DNA of 64,000 nucleotides from Streptomyces sp. CB01635 (GTDB lineage Bacteria; Actinomycetota; Actinomycetes; Streptomycetales; Streptomycetaceae): assembly GCF_002803065.1 (NCBI RefSeq), contig NZ_NNBL01000004.1, positions 67,831 to 131,830 on the forward strand. Reading direction: 5' to 3'. Positions 17,916 to 27,910 of the stretch are shown here, piece after piece (position 1 is the first letter of the stretch; each line of letters begins with the position of its first letter). The notes under the pieces were generated by a model. It was not told the origin of the DNA. It ran no database searches and saw only the letters and a program-made list of their open reading frames with translations. The translations under genes were made by a program, and so were the position numbers.

Positions 17916-20312
17916 GTGACCACCAAGAGACGGGCGTTGAGATCCGCCGCCGTGCTCGTGACGCTGGCCGCGACCGCGGCTGCCGGATCGGTCCTCGCGA
18001 CGGGCGCCCAGGCCGACACCCCGGCCGTAGGAAGCTCCACGTCGCACGGCAAGACGTACGGGGGCAAGGGGCACGTCATCGGCGGCCCCTTCAGCCAGCA
18101 GATGGAGCAGCAGCGCAAGACGGCGCTGGAGCAGGTGCTCTCCGGGAAGTCCAAGGTCGTCAAGCGCGACGGCTCGCAGGTCGTGCAGCTCGGCAAGGAC
18201 AAGTACGTCGAGCTGGGCCGGGAGCGAACCGACAAGATCTTCACGATCCTGACGGAGTTCGGCGACAAGGTCGACAACACGACGCTGGTCGACCGCGCCG
18301 ACGACGACACGCCTGACCTGAAGCCCAAGTACGGGGGCACGCCGGGCCCGCTGCACAACCGGATAGCGGAGCCGGACCGTGCCAAGAACAACAGCACGGC
18401 CTGGCAGAAGGACTACAGCAGCAAGCACTTCCAGGACCTGTACTTCGGTTCGGGCAAGGGAGTCGACTCGCTGAAGACCTACTACGAGAAGACGTCGTCG
18501 GGCCGCTACTCGGTCGACGGCGAGGTCTCGGACTGGGTCAAGGTGCCTTACAACGAGGCCCGTTACGGCTCCAACTACTGCGGCGCCGACAACTGCCCGA
18601 ATGTCGAGGACCTGGTCCGCGACGGCGTGACCGCGTGGGTCGAGGAGCAGAAGGCGGCCGGCAAGTCCGACGCCGACATCAAGACGGACCTCGCCCAGTA
18701 CGACCAGTGGGACCGCACGGACCACGACAACGACGGCAACTTCAACGAGCCCGACGGTTACATCGACCACTTCCAGATCGTCCACGCGGGCGAGGACGGG
18801 TCGGCCGGCGGCGGCGCACAGGGCGGCGACTCCCTGTGGGCGCACCGCGGTTACGCCTACGGCCGCGACGACGGCGACACCGGCCCGACCGGCTTCAAGG
18901 CGGGCGGCACCCCGGTCGGCGACACCGGCATCTGGGTCGGCGACTACACGATGCAGCCGGAGAACGGCGGCCTCGGCGTCTTCGCCCACGAGTACGGTCA
19001 CGACCTCGGCCTGCCCGACCTGTACGACACCACGTACAGCGGCGAGAACTCGGTCGGCTTCTGGTCTCTGATGTCGGCGGGCTCCTGGCTCGGCACCGGC
19101 AAGGACTCCATCGGCGACATGCCGGGCGACATGACCGCCTGGGACAAGCTGCAGCTCGGCTGGCTCAACTACGACAAGGCCAAGGCGGCGACCAAGTCGA
19201 CGCACACGCTGGGTGTTTCGGAGTACAACACCAAGCGCAAGCAGGCCCTCGTCGTCGAGCTGCCCGAGAAGAAGAACGTCACCACCGAGATCGTGAAGCC
19301 CACCGAGGGCGCGAAGCAGTGGTGGTCGGACTACGGTGACGACCTCTCCAACACCCTTACGCGCCCGGTCGATCTGACCGGCAAGTCGAAGGCGGCCCTC
19401 GAACTCGACGGCTGGTACGACATCGAGAAGGACTACGACTACCTGTACACGCAGGTGTCCACGGACGACGGCGCCAGCTGGAAGACGATCGACGGCACCG
19501 CCGACGGCGTCACCATCCCGCGCGACGGCGGCGACAAGCCGGCCCTGACCGGCGTCTCCGGCAAGTTCCAGCACCTGGTGTTCCCGCTGGACGCCTACGC
19601 GAGCCAGAAGATCAGCGTCCGCTTCCGCTACAAGACGGACGGCGGCGCCGGCGGCATGGGCTTCACCGCCGACAACCTCACCGTCAAGGCGGACGGCCAG
19701 GCGCTGTTCACCGACAACGCCGAGGGCGACGACAACGGCTGGACCGCGCGCGGCTTCTCGCGCGTCGGCGCCTCCGTGACGGGCGACTTCCCGCAGTTCT
19801 ACCTCGCGGAGAACCGCCAGTACGTCTCCTACGACAAGACCCTCAAGGTCGGCCCGTACAACTTCGGTTGGCGCGGCGGCGGTACGAAGAACGACTGGGT
19901 CGAGCACCTCGCGTACCGCCCCGGCCTGATGATCTGGCAGTGGGACACCTCGCAGCGCAACAACAACGTCGGCCAGCACCCCGGCAAGGGGCTGATCCTG
20001 CCGGTCGACTCCCACGCCAAGCCGCTCAAGTGGGCCGACGGCAAATACATCACCAACAAGCTCCAGCCGTACGACGCCGCGTTCAGCTGGTTCCCGAACC
20101 GGGGCTTCTCGCTGCACAAGCTCGGCGTCGAGACCAAGATCCCGGCACAGCTGGGCGTCCCGGTCTTCGACGACCACAAGGGCACGTACTGGTACAAGGA
20201 GAACGCCACCGGCAGTGTCCAGACAACTGACACCAACACCCGGATCTCGATCGTCGGGCAGCCGCTCGACGGCTCGTCGATCACGGTGAAGGTGGGCCCC
20301 TCGGCGAAGTAG
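17916..20312 (+). CDS. Secreted M6 family zinc metalloprotease (immune inhibitor A-like)
   Basis: 798-residue exported protease. The N-terminus is a classic signal peptide (KRRALRSAAVLVTLAATAAA, cleavage after AQA near residue 33), followed by a propeptide region to about 125. The zinc site is HEYGHDLGLPD with His358, Glu359 and His362, and the downstream FWSLMSAGSW matches the M6 Met-turn region. The C-terminal half holds the beta-rich domains seen in InhA-like peptidases (for example DNAEGDDNGWTARGF). The GTG at 17916 has a strong GGAGGAGGGG ribosome site. It is expected to act outside the cell on proteins, perhaps in nutrient release; the target is unknown. Confidence 0.93.
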   Translation: MTTKRRALRSAAVLVTLAATAAAGSVLATGAQADTPAVGSSTSHGKTYGGKGHVIGGPFSQQMEQQRKTALEQVLSGKSKVVKRDGSQVVQLGKDKYVELGRERTDKIFTILTEFGDKVDNTTLVDRADDDTPDLKPKYGGTPGPLHNRIAEPDRAKNNSTAWQKDYSSKHFQDLYFGSGKGVDSLKTYYEKTSSGRYSVDGEVSDWVKVPYNEARYGSNYCGADNCPNVEDLVRDGVTAWVEEQKAAGKSDADIKTDLAQYDQWDRTDHDNDGNFNEPDGYIDHFQIVHAGEDGSAGGGAQGGDSLWAHRGYAYGRDDGDTGPTGFKAGGTPVGDTGIWVGDYTMQPENGGLGVFAHEYGHDLGLPDLYDTTYSGENSVGFWSLMSAGSWLGTGKDSIGDMPGDMTAWDKLQLGWLNYDKAKAATKSTHTLGVSEYNTKRKQALVVELPEKKNVTTEIVKPTEGAKQWWSDYGDDLSNTLTRPVDLTGKSKAALELDGWYDIEKDYDYLYTQVSTDDGASWKTIDGTADGVTIPRDGGDKPALTGVSGKFQHLVFPLDAYASQKISVRFRYKTDGGAGGMGFTADNLTVKADGQALFTDNAEGDDNGWTARGFSRVGASVTGDFPQFYLAENRQYVSYDKTLKVGPYNFGWRGGGTKNDWVEHLAYRPGLMIWQWDTSQRNNNVGQHPGKGLILPVDSHAKPLKWADGKYITNKLQPYDAAFSWFPNRGFSLHKLGVETKIPAQLGVPVFDDHKGTYWYKENATGSVQTTDTNTRISIVGQPLDGSSITVKVGPSAK

Positions 20313-20333
20313 TCCACATCGCCGCAGGTCAGA

Positions 20334-20377
20334 ACATGATCGGCCGTCGCCCTCTAGCGGGCGGCGGCCGATCGTGT
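20334..20377 (+). terminator. Terminator after M6 protease
   Basis: Nineteen-base arms (20334-20352 and 20359-20377) pair fully if two G-T wobbles are allowed, with a six-base loop, then GTTTA. It lies 22 bases after the protease stop codon. Confidence 0.8.
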
Positions 20378-20434
20378 TTAGGTGCGTCCTGTGGGTTTCT
20401 TATTGACACTACGTCTCACGGGGGTGTGACAGTC

Positions 20435-20806
20435 ATGTCCGCAGGAGGGTTCTGCAAGCTGCCGAACGGCACCGTGGTGGTGGCGCTGACCGTGCCCAGC
20501 CCTACGCCGGACGACGGCGCGGTACGGGTCCTGGTACATGCGGCGAACCGCGCCCGCGCCCTGACCCGGCTGCGCAACCTGGGCCTGCGGGCGATCTACC
20601 TGAGGGGCAACGCGGAGCCCCCCACACCGGACGAGATCACGGCGGTCCTGCACCACCCCGACGGCCTCCTCTGGCGAGCCGCCCCCCACTGCACGGCAGG
20701 CGAGCTCTGGCACCCGATCAGAGCCCTCCTGAGACCGAGACAGCCCGGCCGGGCCGGCTACTCCAGCTCGGCCTCCACCCCGGCACCCAGCCCTTCGGGC
20801 GTTTGA
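20435..20806 (+). CDS. Small conserved Streptomyces protein, function unknown
   Basis: 123-residue protein beginning MSAGGFCKLPNGTVVVALTV. No known domain was recognised, but the strong codon bias of the first ~100 residues (to LRPRQPG) indicates a real gene. An upstream GTG at 20426 in the same frame is an alternative start; a TTGACA at 20403 could be part of its promoter. The last ~20 codons run into a dispersed repeat (see 20787-20848), so the stop codon is supplied by repeat DNA and the natural C-terminus may have been shorter. It lies between a terminator and the convergent pncA gene. Confidence 0.55.
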   Translation: MSAGGFCKLPNGTVVVALTVPSPTPDDGAVRVLVHAANRARALTRLRNLGLRAIYLRGNAEPPTPDEITAVLHHPDGLLWRAAPHCTAGELWHPIRALLRPRQPGRAGYSSSASTPAPSPSGV

Positions 20807-20848
20807 GAAGCGGCCTCCACCATCCAGCCCCTCCGGCGTTTGAGGAGC
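20787..20848. repeat. Two copies of the CCAGCCCCTCCGGCGTTTGA repeat
   Basis: Copies at 20787-20811 and 20824-20848 share the core CAGCCCyTCsGGCGTTTGAG and end in GAAGC/GAGGAGC. This element is dispersed in many Streptomyces genomes. Each copy can form a short CTTC/GAAG or CTCC/GGAG stem around the GCGTTT loop, which may act as a weak terminator. The first copy supplies the end of the preceding gene. Confidence 0.7.
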
Positions 20849-20906
20849 GTGGCCCGGGGCAACTCCCCGGGACTTTCGGGAAGGGGCGGGCCGGGGGAGA
20901 AAAGCT

Positions 20907-21491
20907 TCAGACGACAGGCTTGCCGCTGAGCTCGACCCCGGCTCCCCGCATCTCGTCCAGCGCCGCCGCAGTGGTCCCCGCAGCGACCCCCGCCGTCAGG
21001 TCAAGCAACACCTGAGCCCGAAACCCCTCCCGCACCGCATCCAGCGCGGTGGCGCGAACGCAGTGATCCGTGGCGATCCCGACCACGTCCACATCGGTGA
21101 TCCCCCGGGCCCGGAGCCAGTCCGCCAAGGACACCCCGTTCTCGTCGAGCCCTTCGAACCCGCTGTAGGCGGCCGCGTACGCCCCCTTGTCGAACACCGC
21201 GTCGATCGCCCCGGACGCGACGACCGGCGCGAAGTTCGGGTGGAACCCGACCCCCTCCGTGCCCGCCACGCAGTGCGCCGGCCAGGAGTGGACGTAGTCC
21301 GGGGACTCGGAGAAGTGGTCACCGGGCGCGATGTGGTGATCGCGGGTGGCCACGACGTGCCGGTACCCCGCGGGCGCCTGCCCGATCAGCTCGGTGACGG
21401 CCGCGGCCACATCGGCCCCGCCCGCCACCGCGAGGCTGCCGCCCTCACAGAAGTCGTTCTGCACATCTACGACGATCAAGGCGCGGCGCAT
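20907..21491 (-). CDS. pncA: Nicotinamidase
   Basis: Hydrolyses nicotinamide to nicotinate and ammonia in NAD salvage. The 194-residue isochorismatase-fold protein has the catalytic triad Asp9 (VVDVQNDF), Lys102 (VFDKGAY) and Cys144 (ATDHCVRAT), and the metal ligands Asp51, His53 and His73. It is transcribed in the same direction as pncB but lies downstream of it, 73 bases away, so both steps from nicotinamide to nicotinate mononucleotide are encoded together. Its promoter, if separate, is not obvious. Confidence 0.95.
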   Translation of the reverse strand: MRRALIVVDVQNDFCEGGSLAVAGGADVAAAVTELIGQAPAGYRHVVATRDHHIAPGDHFSESPDYVHSWPAHCVAGTEGVGFHPNFAPVVASGAIDAVFDKGAYAAAYSGFEGLDENGVSLADWLRARGITDVDVVGIATDHCVRATALDAVREGFRAQVLLDLTAGVAAGTTAAALDEMRGAGVELSGKPVV

Positions 21492-21564
21492 AGCAGGTGT
21501 CCTTCGGCTGGGAGACTTCGAGCGTAGAGACTTGAAGTGCGTTGCGGGAGGGGGCGTTTGAGTG

Positions 21565-22908
21565 TTATGCGGGCGCGTCCACCAGATACTCCGTAGGGAT
21601 CACGGCTTCCCCGCGCGAGAGCTGCGTCGCCGAGAGCGGCAGCCCGCCGAGCGCCTCGATGTGCCGCTCGCGTGCCGCGTCCAGCGGCTCGCGCGCGACC
21701 ACCGTGCCGCCCTTGACCAGCTCGACCAGAAGCTGCCGGTCGACGAGCTCGGCCGGAACGGGACCCGTGCCGATCACCTCGGCCTCGGCGGCACCCTGGT
21801 CGTCGAGCCGCCGTGCGGCCCACTTGCGCCCGCCCACGGACGTCTTCGCGCCCATGGACTTCTTTGCCACGGGCAGCAGCGGCGCCTTCGGGTCTGCGGA
21901 CTCGGCGCGCGCGACGAGCTTGTAGACCATGGAGCACGTCGGGTGCCCCGAGCCGGTGACCAGCTGCGTTCCCACGCCGTACGCGTCGACGGGCGCGGCG
22001 GCGAGCGAGGCGATGGCGTATTCGTCGAGGTCCGACGTGACGACGATCTTCGTCTCGGTGGCGCCGAGTTCGTCGAGCTGCCCGCGCACGCGGTGCGCGA
22101 CGAGCAGCAGGTCCCCGGAGTCGATGCGCACGGCGCCGAGCCCGGGCCCGGCGATCTCCACGGCGAGGCGCACGGCCTCCGTGACGTCGTACGTGTCCAC
22201 GAGCAGGGTCGTGCCCTCGCCGAGGGAGTCGACCTGGGCGCGGAACGCGTCGCGCTCGGTGTCGTGCAGCAGCGTGAAGGCGTGCGCGGACGTGCCGACC
22301 GTCGGGATCCCGTACCGGAAGCCGGCCGCGAGGTCCGAGGTGGTGGCGAAGCCGCCCACGTACGCGGCGCGGGACGCGGCGACGGCGGCCAGCTCGTGCG
22401 TGCGGCGCGCGCCCATCTCGATCAGCGGCCGGCCGGCCGCGGCGGAGGCCATGCGGGAGGCGGCGGCGGCGATCGCCGAGTCGTGGTTGAGGATGGAGAG
22501 GATCACCGTCTCAAGGAGGACGCAGTCCGCGAAGGAGCCCTCGACCCGCAGGACGGGGGAGCCGGGGAAGTACACCTCGCCCTCGGGGTAGCCCCAGATG
22601 TCGCCGCTGAAGCGGTAGGCGGCCAGCCGTTCGAGGGTCGGCTCGTCGATGATGCCGCGCTCGCGCAGGAAGCCCAGTTCGCGGGCGTCGAACCGGAAGT
22701 TCTCGACGGCGTCCAGCACCCGGCCGGTGCCTGCCACGACGCCGTAGCGGCGGCCGTCGGGCAGCCTGCGCGTGAAGACCTCGAAGACCGAGCGCCGGTC
22801 GGCCGTGCCCGCCTTGAGCGCGGCCTGGAGCATCGTGAGCTCGTAGTGATCGGTGAAGAGCGCTGTCGACGGAACATCCACCGGCAGGCCAAGGTCCGCT
22901 GTGTTCAT
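21565..22908 (-). CDS. pncB: Nicotinate phosphoribosyltransferase
   Basis: Joins nicotinate and PRPP to give nicotinate mononucleotide, the committed Preiss-Handler step of NAD salvage. The 447-residue protein begins TALFTDHYELTMLQAALKAG and carries the family motifs MGARRTHELAA, VGTSAHAFTLLHDTE, VRIDSGDLLLVAHRVR and YGVGTQLVTG. ATG 22908 is preceded at seven bases by TAGCAT on the minus strand, so the message is probably leaderless. It is divergent from clpS and precedes pncA. Confidence 0.96.
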   Translation of the reverse strand: MNTADLGLPVDVPSTALFTDHYELTMLQAALKAGTADRRSVFEVFTRRLPDGRRYGVVAGTGRVLDAVENFRFDARELGFLRERGIIDEPTLERLAAYRFSGDIWGYPEGEVYFPGSPVLRVEGSFADCVLLETVILSILNHDSAIAAAASRMASAAAGRPLIEMGARRTHELAAVAASRAAYVGGFATTSDLAAGFRYGIPTVGTSAHAFTLLHDTERDAFRAQVDSLGEGTTLLVDTYDVTEAVRLAVEIAGPGLGAVRIDSGDLLLVAHRVRGQLDELGATETKIVVTSDLDEYAIASLAAAPVDAYGVGTQLVTGSGHPTCSMVYKLVARAESADPKAPLLPVAKKSMGAKTSVGGRKWAARRLDDQGAAEAEVIGTGPVPAELVDRQLLVELVKGGTVVAREPLDAARERHIEALGGLPLSATQLSRGEAVIPTEYLVDAPA

Positions 22909-22915
22909 AGCCGGG

Positions 22916-22921
22916 ATGCTA
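22916..22921 (-). promoter_or_regulatory. Leaderless-type -10 box (TAGCAT) for pncB
   Basis: On the minus strand TAGCAT is followed by seven bases and then the pncB ATG, with no SD between. Confidence 0.5.
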
Positions 22922-22998
22922 CCCCCAATTAGCGTCAGTGTGACGATTTCCGTGGCCCATTTGTGCGGTCGCCGCCCCCTAGTGGCAGCATGGGCTGT

Positions 22999-23307
22999 GT
23001 GACGGCTCCTGCACCCCTAGAGATCGAACGAACCGAGTCGGCGGAGGAGACCTTCGCCGTGCCCGAGCCGGACGTTCCCTGGATCACGCTCGTACACAAC
23101 GACCCGGTCAACCTCATGAGTTACGTGACGTATGTCTTCCAGACGTACTTCGGGTACTCGAAGGACAAGGCCACCAAGCTGATGCTCGACGTGCATCAGA
23201 AGGGCCGTGCGGTCGTCTCCAGCGGGTCCCGCGAGGAGATGGAACGCGACGTTCAGGCCATGCACGGCTACGGTCTGTGGGCCACCCTTCAGCAGGACCG
23301 CAAGTAG
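22999..23307 (+). CDS. clpS: ClpS, ClpAP/ClpCP adaptor for N-degron substrates
   Basis: Small cytoplasmic adaptor (102 residues) that delivers proteins with destabilising N-terminal residues to the Clp ATPase. The core is [20 protein letters not shown] with the Asn-Asp substrate pocket, then [20 protein letters not shown] for Clp contact. A flexible N-tail of about 25 residues is typical. The GTG at 22999 is used; an in-frame ATG at 22990 is equally possible, and neither has a strong SD. It heads the conserved clpS-DUF2017 pair seen in many actinobacteria. Confidence 0.93.
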   Translation: MTAPAPLEIERTESAEETFAVPEPDVPWITLVHNDPVNLMSYVTYVFQTYFGYSKDKATKLMLDVHQKGRAVVSSGSREEMERDVQAMHGYGLWATLQQDRK

Positions 23308-23342
23308 CGCACGCAAGCAGCGACGGAGTAGCGACGCACCTG

Positions 23343-23948
23343 ATGCCAGGACACTTCGAACCGATTCCCGGCGGCGGCGCTGCCGTCGCGCTCGACGAGG
23401 TCGAGATCTCGATCATCCGCTCCCTGGCGGTCCAGCTCCTGGAGCTGATCGGCCCCGGGCCCGGCGGGGACGCGTCCGGCGACCCGCTCGCCGAGCTCTT
23501 CGCGGAGGGCCCGAGCGAGCCGCCGTCCGACCCGGTGCTCCAGCGCCTCTTCCCCGACGCCTACGGCGGCCCGGGGGGCGAGGAGGCGACGGTGGACAAG
23601 GCGGACGAACAGCGCGCGCACTCCGCCGAGTTCAGGCGCTTCACCGAGAACGACCTGCGGGCCGGCAAGCGCGAGGACGCGCTCGCGGTGGTCCGCTCGC
23701 TGGACGCGCTGGCGTCCCCCGGTGAGGGGGGAGCGGTCCTCAAGCTCTCGCCCGAGGAGTCCGTGCGCTGGATGCGCGCGCTCAACGATCTGCGCCTCGC
23801 GATCGGCACCCGCCTCGACATCACCGACGAGGAGGACTCGGATCTCCTCTACCGGCTCCCCGACGAGGACCCGCGCAAGCCGATGGTGATGGCCTACCTG
23901 TGGCTGGGCGGCCTCCAGGAGACTCTGGTCGAAACCCTTATGCCCTGA
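23343..23948 (+). CDS. DUF2017 domain protein
   Basis: 201-residue cytoplasmic protein of unknown function, a family nearly always found directly after clpS in actinobacteria. The DUF2017 body includes LDEVEISIIRSLAVQLLELI, LQRLFPDAYG, EFRRFTENDLRAGKRED and the C-terminal VMAYLWLGGLQETLVETL. It starts 36 bases after clpS and is probably in the same transcript, hinting at a link to protein turnover. ATG 23343 lacks a good ribosome site; a more distant GTG upstream is possible but overlaps clpS. Confidence 0.85.
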   Translation: MPGHFEPIPGGGAAVALDEVEISIIRSLAVQLLELIGPGPGGDASGDPLAELFAEGPSEPPSDPVLQRLFPDAYGGPGGEEATVDKADEQRAHSAEFRRFTENDLRAGKREDALAVVRSLDALASPGEGGAVLKLSPEESVRWMRALNDLRLAIGTRLDITDEEDSDLLYRLPDEDPRKPMVMAYLWLGGLQETLVETLMP

Positions 23949-24306
23949 TCTGTCGGGACATATCGAGCGGACTCCAAGAGTCCGTATGTAAGCGCGTTCG
24001 CTCAGCGGTTGCTCAATTCCGGATAACGATCCTGTCACTTGAGCGGTCGCGTATGCCATACGAGGGGCTTTTTGTCCGGTTTTTCCAGTGGTGTGTGCCA
24101 CACGTGGCTTTCTCGATCAGTGTTGCCGCCGTGATAAATCTTCACGACCGCCCGACGGACGCCACCCCTGTCCCGTCGGGTGCGCCCCGACCGGCAGACC
24201 GCCGGTAGGCACAGCTCCATCCATCCAGGGGCCCAGAACCCCGAGGATCGTCACAGTCGATCCGAGCCACAGCGGCACGGATCGGCATGGAGAAAGGCGC
24301 AACACC
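23949..24306. other. Intergenic region before amino-acid permease
   Basis: About 360 bases without a recognisable gene. It is AT-richer than its surroundings from 24000 to 24140 and so is likely promoter DNA for the permease. A perfect palindrome GTATGCCATAC (24051-24061) and a second dyad near GTGTGTGCCACACGTGGC (24093-24110) are possible operator sites; the regulator is unknown. The start of the permease has GGAGAAAGG about 10 bases upstream. Confidence 0.4.
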
Positions 24307-25782
24307 ATGACCTCAGTGCAGGTCGGCAAGCAACACGACGGCAATGAGGCCGTGCAGGCCCCCGGCGAGTCCGGTGAGGGCGAGGGTTACCAGCGCGGTC
24401 TCGGTGCCCGGCAGATCCAGATGATCGCCATCGGCGGCGCCATCGGGACAGGCCTCTTCCTCGGCGCGGGCAAGGGCATCTCGAAGGCGGGCCCCAGCCT
24501 GATCCTCGCGTACGCCATCGCGGGCCTCGTCATCTTCTTCATCATGCGGGCGCTCGGCGAGCTCCTCATGTACCGACCCGTCTCGGGCTCCTTCTCGGAG
24601 TACGCGCGTGAGTTCATCGGCCCGTTCGCGGGCTTCGTGACCGGCTGGACGTACTGGCTCTTCTGGGTCGTCACCGGCATCACCGAGGTCACCGCGGCCG
24701 CCCAGTACATGAAGTACTGGACCCACGACAGCGTTCCGCAATGGCTCACCGCGCTCGTCTTCACCCTCATCCTCTACGCCGTGAACCTGATCTCCGTGAA
24801 GCTCTTCGGTGAGCTGGAGTTCTGGTTCTCGATGGTGAAGGTCACCGCGATCGTCGGCATGATCCTCATCTGCGCCGGCATCCTCACGGTCGGCTTCTCC
24901 GACGCGGGCGACACCGCCTCCGTCACGCACCTGTGGTCCGACGGCGGCTTCTTCCCGAACGGCATCGGCTCCACCCTCATGACCCTCCAGATGGTCATGT
25001 TCGCCTTCCTGGCCGTCGAGCTCGTCGGCGTCACCGCGGGCGAGTCCAAGGACCCGAAGACCGTCCTGCCCAAGGCCATCAACACCGTGCCGTGGCGCAT
25101 CGCCGTCTTCTACGTCGGCGCACTGATCATGATCCTCTCGGTCGTGCCGTGGACGAGCTTCCAGCCGGGCGTCTCCCCGTTCGTCGCCGCCTTCGAGAAG
25201 ATGGGCCTCGGCGTCGGCGCCGCGATCGTCAACTTCGTCGTCCTGACCGCGGCCCTGTCGTCCTGCAACTCCGGCATGTACTCCACCGGCCGCATGCTGC
25301 GTGACCTCGCGCTCAACGGCCAGGGCCCGAAGCTCTTCACCAAGCTCACCAAGAGCGGCACGCCCCTCATCGGCACGACGGTCTCCGCCGCGATGATGCT
25401 GGTCGGCGTCTGGATCAACTACCAGTGGCCCGGTGAGGCGTTCAACTACGTCGTCTCCTTCGCCACCATCTCCGGCATGTGGGCCTGGATCGTCATCCTG
25501 ATCTGCCAGATCCGCTACCGCATCAAGGCCGACCGCGGCGAGCTGCCCCAGTCCTCCTTCAAGGCTCCCGGCGGCATCATCCCCAGCATCCTGTCGCTCG
25601 CCTTCATCGCCATGGTGATCGTGTTCATGGGCATCGACAAGGACGCCCGCGTCTCGCTCTACTGCGCGCCGCTGTGGGCCGTCATCCTCGGCATCTCGTA
25701 CGTCGTCCTGCGCAGCCGCAACCCGCAGAGCGCGGCGTTCGCGAAGCGCAAGCAGCCGGAGCAGTCCAAGCAGCCCAAGTAG
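24307..25782 (+). CDS. Amino-acid permease (AAT/APC family)
   Basis: 491-residue inner-membrane importer with about 12 helices. The first helix carries the family signature (MIAIGGAIGTGLFLGAGKGI, then SKAGPSLILAYAIAG), and the amphipathic region YRPVSGSFSEYAREFIGPFAGF is conserved. It most resembles the asparagine/GABA/D-serine permease group; the substrate cannot be fixed by eye. The N-tail (1-30) is hydrophilic and the C-tail Lys/Gln-rich. A strong terminator follows, so it is transcribed alone. The same gene lies between the clpS and mec-cysO-cysM blocks in the Streptomyces I remember. Confidence 0.9.
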   Translation: MTSVQVGKQHDGNEAVQAPGESGEGEGYQRGLGARQIQMIAIGGAIGTGLFLGAGKGISKAGPSLILAYAIAGLVIFFIMRALGELLMYRPVSGSFSEYAREFIGPFAGFVTGWTYWLFWVVTGITEVTAAAQYMKYWTHDSVPQWLTALVFTLILYAVNLISVKLFGELEFWFSMVKVTAIVGMILICAGILTVGFSDAGDTASVTHLWSDGGFFPNGIGSTLMTLQMVMFAFLAVELVGVTAGESKDPKTVLPKAINTVPWRIAVFYVGALIMILSVVPWTSFQPGVSPFVAAFEKMGLGVGAAIVNFVVLTAALSSCNSGMYSTGRMLRDLALNGQGPKLFTKLTKSGTPLIGTTVSAAMMLVGVWINYQWPGEAFNYVVSFATISGMWAWIVILICQIRYRIKADRGELPQSSFKAPGGIIPSILSLAFIAMVIVFMGIDKDARVSLYCAPLWAVILGISYVVLRSRNPQSAAFAKRKQPEQSKQPK

Positions 25783-25830
25783 TTCAAGCAGTCCAGTAGT
25801 CCGGGGCGCCCCCCCCGCGTCTCAGCATCC

Positions 25831-25867
25831 GGGCCCTCCCGTACCGCACTCCGGTACGGGAGGGCCC
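25831..25867 (+). terminator. Terminator after amino-acid permease
   Basis: Perfect 15-base stem (arm GGGCCCTCCCGTACC at 25831-25845, partner 25853-25867) with a seven-base loop. It separates the permease transcript from the mec promoter only eight bases further on. Confidence 0.85.
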
Positions 25868-25874
25868 GTCTGCT

Positions 25875-25880
25875 TATCCT
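25875..25880 (+). promoter_or_regulatory. Leaderless-type -10 box (TATCCT) for mec
   Basis: TATCCT is followed by seven bases and then the ATG at 25888, with no ribosome site. The -35 region would fall within the preceding terminator hairpin. Confidence 0.6.
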
Positions 25881-25887
25881 GAGCCCC

Positions 25888-26304
25888 ATGCTGACCCTGA
25901 CCCAGGCCCTCCACGACCAGATCGTCGCCCACGCGCGCGCCGACCACCCCGACGAGGCGTGCGGCGTCGTCGCGGGACCGGTGGGCACCGGCCGGCCCGA
26001 GCGCTTCGTCCCGATGCTCAACGCCGCCCGCTCGCCCACGTTCTACGAGTTCGACTCGGGCGACCTGCTGAAGCTGTACCGCGAGATGGACGACCGGGAC
26101 GAGGAGCCCGTGATCATCTACCACTCGCACACCGCGACCGAGGCCCATCCCTCCCGCACCGACATCACGTACGCGAACGAGCCGGGCGCCCACTACGTCC
26201 TCGTCTCCACCGCGGACACCGACGACGCGGGACCCTTCCAGTTCCGCTCGTTCCGTATCGTCGAGGGCGTCGTGACCGAGGAAGAGGTCGAGGTCACCCC
26301 GTAA
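25888..26304 (+). CDS. mec: Mec+ JAMM/MPN metalloprotease of CysO-dependent cysteine synthesis
   Basis: 138-residue zinc isopeptidase. In Mycobacterium tuberculosis, Mec+ frees cysteine from the CysO-cysteine adduct. The JAMM motif is complete: Glu in HPDEACGVV, then HSHTATEAHPSRTD giving H-x-H...S-x-x-D. It precedes cysO and cysM, the same trio as in mycobacteria, though here it has its own leaderless promoter. Because CysO here ends in GGMA, this protease may also trim the last two residues (see findings). Cytoplasmic. Confidence 0.93.
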   Translation: MLTLTQALHDQIVAHARADHPDEACGVVAGPVGTGRPERFVPMLNAARSPTFYEFDSGDLLKLYREMDDRDEEPVIIYHSHTATEAHPSRTDITYANEPGAHYVLVSTADTDDAGPFQFRSFRIVEGVVTEEEVEVTP

Positions 26305-26407
26305 CCCGGCCTCCCCAATCCCGTACCTGCCCCAGCCGCGTATCAGCCATCGGACGGATATCGACCACATGGTGAGATCACACTCCGGGATCCCGGACGG
26401 GAATCGA

Positions 26408-26413
26408 TACGAT
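26408..26413 (+). promoter_or_regulatory. Leaderless-type -10 box (TACGAT) for the cysteine leader
   Basis: TACGAT is followed by six bases and then the ATG of the leader peptide at 26420. The leader, cysO and cysM would be transcribed from here. Confidence 0.6.
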
Positions 26414-26419
26414 GACCCC

Positions 26420-26524
26420 ATGGTTCTTCACGACGTGAGCGACAAGACGCCGGGCATGCTGCTCGTGGCGCGCCTTCACGTCGACCTGTGCCGCCTCGCC
26501 AGCGCCATCTGTCCGAACCCCTGA
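26420..26524 (+). CDS. Cysteine-containing leader peptide upstream of cysO-cysM
   Basis: 34-residue open frame ending ARLHVDLCRLASAICPNP. The HVDL-C-R-x-AS segment is a hallmark I recall of actinobacterial leader peptides placed before sulfur-metabolism genes, where ribosome progress through cysteine codons reports cysteine supply. Two Cys codons (TGC, TGT) lie seven codons apart near the end. The frame begins at the predicted transcript start and is followed by 136 bases containing a hairpin before cysO. An internal ATG (codon 13) could give a shorter, more typical leader. Regulation by attenuation is inferred. Confidence 0.75.
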   Translation: MVLHDVSDKTPGMLLVARLHVDLCRLASAICPNP

Positions 26525-27895
<1,371 letters not shown>

Positions 27896-27910
27896 GCGCG
27901 AATCGTCGAA

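Noticed and set aside
17868..20177. 769-residue minus-strand open frame opposite the M6 protease
   Set aside because: Low-complexity Val/Leu/Arg product with no domain; the plus-strand protease has a signal peptide, zinc motif and ribosome site.
24051..24110. Palindromes upstream of the amino-acid permease as GlnR or other named operator
   Set aside because: They do not match the GlnR pattern I know well enough; kept only as an unnamed possible operator.
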